In this document: positions 6,054 through 7,605 of the stretch, piece by piece
How positions within the stretch are numbered: position 1 is the first letter of the stretch
Layout: every line of letters starts with the position of its first letter
Position numbers and translations under genes: made by a program
NCBI GenBank assembly: GCA_002383425.1
Contig: DFYV01000054.1
Location: forward strand, 1 to 7,605
Reading direction: 5' to 3'
DNA length: 7,605 nt
From: Bacteroidales bacterium UBA4073
Lineage (GTDB): Bacteria; Bacteroidota; Bacteroidia; Bacteroidales; Tenuifilaceae
The notes under the pieces: generated by a model
Seen by the model: the letters and a program-made list of their open reading frames with translations, nothing else
Told to the model about the DNA's origin: nothing
The model's database searches: none

Positions 6054-7427
6054 ATGGAACTGCCATTTGCTGAATCGTATAAAATCAAGATGGTTGAGCC
6101 AATTCATCGAAGTACACGCCTGGAGCGTGAGCAATGGATTAAAGAGGCTAAGTACAACCTATTCAACCTGCGAAGCGAGCAGGTTTACATTGATTTGCTA
6201 ACCGACTCCGGTACAGGTGCTATGAGCGACCGTCAATGGAGCGCAATCATGCTGGGCGATGAGAGCTATGCAGGGGCATCGTCGTATTTCAACCTGAAAA
6301 ATGCCATCAGTAATATTCTCGGCTTTGAGTATGTGATGCCCACCCATCAGGGGAGGGCAGCCGAAAATGTACTATTCTCGGTTTTAGTGAAGGAAGGCGA
6401 CTTTGTTCCGGGAAATTCACATTTCGATACCACTAAGGGCCATATTGAATTCCGCCATGCCCATGCTGTCGATTGTACTATTGACGAAGCAGCTAATACC
6501 GAGCTTATCCACCCTTTCAAGGGTAATGTCGATCCGCAAAAACTCGACGATTTCCTCAAGAAACATCATGGTAAAGTACCTTTTGTAATAGTAACCATTA
6601 CCAATAATACTGCCGGAGGGCAGCCGGTTTCCATGAAAAACCTCCGTGAGGTTAGGGAGATATGCAACCGCTACGGTAAACTTTTGGTTTTTGATTCCGC
6701 ACGTTTTGCCGAGAATGCCTATTTCATCAAAACTCGTGAGGCTGGGTATGCCGATAAAAGCATAAAGACAATTGTGCGGGAGATGTTCTCCTATGCCGAT
6801 GCCATGACCATGAGCAGCAAGAAGGATGCCATTGTTAATATTGGCGGATTTATCGCCATGCGCGATCAGGAGCTTTGGCGCCAGTGCGCCACGTTCAATA
6901 TTATGTTCGAGGGGTACGTTACCTATGGTGGTATGTCGGGTCGCGACATGAATGCCCTTGCCGTTGGTCTCGATGAGGGCACCGAGTTCGATTACTTAGA
7001 AACACGTATCAGGCAGGTTGAGTACCTTGGCAAGCGGCTCGATGAGTTTGGCATCCCCTACCAAAAACCTGCAGGTGGCCATGCCATTTTTGTTGATGCA
7101 AACAAAGTGCTTCCCAACATCCCGCGTGAGCAGTTCAGGGCACAAACCCTTGCCATAGAGCTATACCTTGAAGCAGGGATAAGAGGTGTTGAGATTGGGG
7201 CGTTGCTTGCAGACCGTGATCCCGAAACGCACGAGAATCGTTTCCCTACGCTGGAACTTTTACGCCTTGCTATCCCTCGTCGTACCTACACCAACAACCA
7301 TATTGATGTTGTGGCCGTTGCTCTTAAGAATGTTTACGACCGTCGGCATCAAATTACCTCTGGCTTGCAGATAGTTCGGGAAGCACCAATTATGCGGCAC
7401 TTCACTGTGGAACTGAAACCGGTTTAG
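6054..7427 (+). CDS. tnaA: Tryptophanase (L-tryptophan indole-lyase)
   Basis: Cytoplasmic PLP-dependent beta-eliminating lyase of 457 residues that splits L-tryptophan into indole, pyruvate and ammonia. It is collinear with E. coli TnaA (471) and tyrosine phenol-lyase (456) along its whole length: IDLLTDSGTGAMS (46-58), PTHQGRAAEN (96-105), the PLP-ring aspartate in FDSARFAENAYF (D214, R217), the Schiff-base lysine in MSSKKDA (K257), and the carboxylate-binding R404 in LRLAIPRRTYT. Residues that separate the two enzymes favour tryptophanase: D125 in HFDTTKGH (Thr in tyrosine phenol-lyase), V379 and I381 in GVEIG (Met and Arg there), and H449 in MRHFT (Phe there). No tryptophan permease or tnaC-like gene adjoins it. 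It lies between two intrinsic terminators, so it is probably transcribed alone, from the leader promoter. The ATG at 6054 matches the family's N-terminus and follows an A-rich stretch. Confidence 0.96.
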   Translation: MELPFAESYKIKMVEPIHRSTRLEREQWIKEAKYNLFNLRSEQVYIDLLTDSGTGAMSDRQWSAIMLGDESYAGASSYFNLKNAISNILGFEYVMPTHQGRAAENVLFSVLVKEGDFVPGNSHFDTTKGHIEFRHAHAVDCTIDEAANTELIHPFKGNVDPQKLDDFLKKHHGKVPFVIVTITNNTAGGQPVSMKNLREVREICNRYGKLLVFDSARFAENAYFIKTREAGYADKSIKTIVREMFSYADAMTMSSKKDAIVNIGGFIAMRDQELWRQCATFNIMFEGYVTYGGMSGRDMNALAVGLDEGTEFDYLETRIRQVEYLGKRLDEFGIPYQKPAGGHAIFVDANKVLPNIPREQFRAQTLAIELYLEAGIRGVEIGALLADRDPETHENRFPTLELLRLAIPRRTYTNNHIDVVAVALKNVYDRRHQITSGLQIVREAPIMRHFTVELKPV

Positions 7428-7446
7428 CAAAGTAATAAAGAGTTGA

Positions 7447-7482
7447 GGGGTTGTCGGAAAAAGTTTCGACGGCCCCTTTTTT
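7447..7482 (+). terminator. Intrinsic terminator of tnaA
   Basis: GGGGTTGTCG (7447-7456) pairs with CGACGGCCCC (7467-7476) as a ten-base stem with two G-U pairs in the RNA, and is followed by six T residues (7477-7482). The loop GAAAAAGTTT can partly close by A-T pairing. It starts 19 bases after the tnaA stop. Confidence 0.93.
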
Positions 7483-7501
7483 CGTATCTCTATCCCGAAG
7501 A

Positions 7502-7605
7502 GGTTTAAAAAGTAGGTACTACCCTTATTTTAGTGGTTAAATATTTATATTATATAAAACAATGTTTAAATATAGCTATAAATATGGTTTAAATGTGGTT
7601 TAAAT
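7502..7605. repeat. AT-rich non-coding edge with GGTTTAAAT repeats
   Basis: TGGTTTAAAT occurs twice with one base between (7585-7594 and 7596-7605), and related copies lie upstream: GGTTTAAA (7502-7509), GGTTAAAT (7535-7542) and GTTTAAAT (7564-7571). A ten-base perfect palindrome TATAGCTATA is at 7571-7580. The array is cut by the window edge. No reading frame or TAnnTTTG promoter element is visible here. It may be the regulatory region of the next gene. Confidence 0.55.

Noticed and set aside
6054..7427. Tyrosine phenol-lyase instead of tryptophanase
   Set aside because: Four specificity positions (D125, V379, I381, H449) match tryptophanase.

Overview
The window looks like chromosomal DNA from a member of the Bacteroidota, probably a Bacteroidales/Marinilabiliales-type anaerobe or facultative anaerobe. 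The reasons are the TPR-containing histidine kinase architecture, start codons preceded by A/T-rich sequence rather than Shine-Dalgarno motifs, two perfect matches to the Bacteroidota -7 promoter element (TAnnTTTG), and the families present. The rank below phylum is an inference from gene style, not from a marker gene.

Layout. Positions 1-167 hold no convincing gene but contain about ten copies of an 8-bp tandem repeat (45-124) and an imperfect hairpin (122-152). Positions 168-3797 (minus strand) are a two-gene signalling operon: a membrane histidine kinase with a predicted extracytoplasmic TPR sensor (1566-3797), then an NtrC-type sigma-54-dependent response regulator (168-1547). A short divergent promoter region separates it from a plus-strand three-gene cluster: a UbiA-family polyprenyltransferase, probably of the menaquinone-pathway MqnP type (3884-4735), a small lipoprotein with a Cys/His motif (4740-5201), and a three-helix PepSY-associated membrane protein (5206-5757). 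The cluster ends in an intrinsic terminator (5782-5809). A leader of about 200 nt with a good -7 promoter element and a possible 28-codon small ORF precedes tnaA, tryptophanase (6054-7427), which ends in a second strong intrinsic terminator (7447-7482). The last 120 bases are AT-rich non-coding DNA with GGTTTAAAT repeats running off the edge.

How the genes fit together. The kinase and regulator should form a phosphorelay that activates sigma-54 promoters; no -24/-12 promoter was spotted in the window, so the targets probably lie elsewhere. The prenyltransferase supplies the lipid tail of menaquinone. The lipoprotein and PepSY-type protein are tightly spaced with it and may form an envelope pair linked to redox or metal handling, but their function is not known. 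Tryptophanase, identified by specificity residues that separate it from tyrosine phenol-lyase, degrades tryptophan to indole, pyruvate and ammonia and is a stand-alone unit. Nothing here is clearly a new defence or mobile system. The least explained parts are the tnaA leader, the lipoprotein/PepSY pair and the short tandem repeats.
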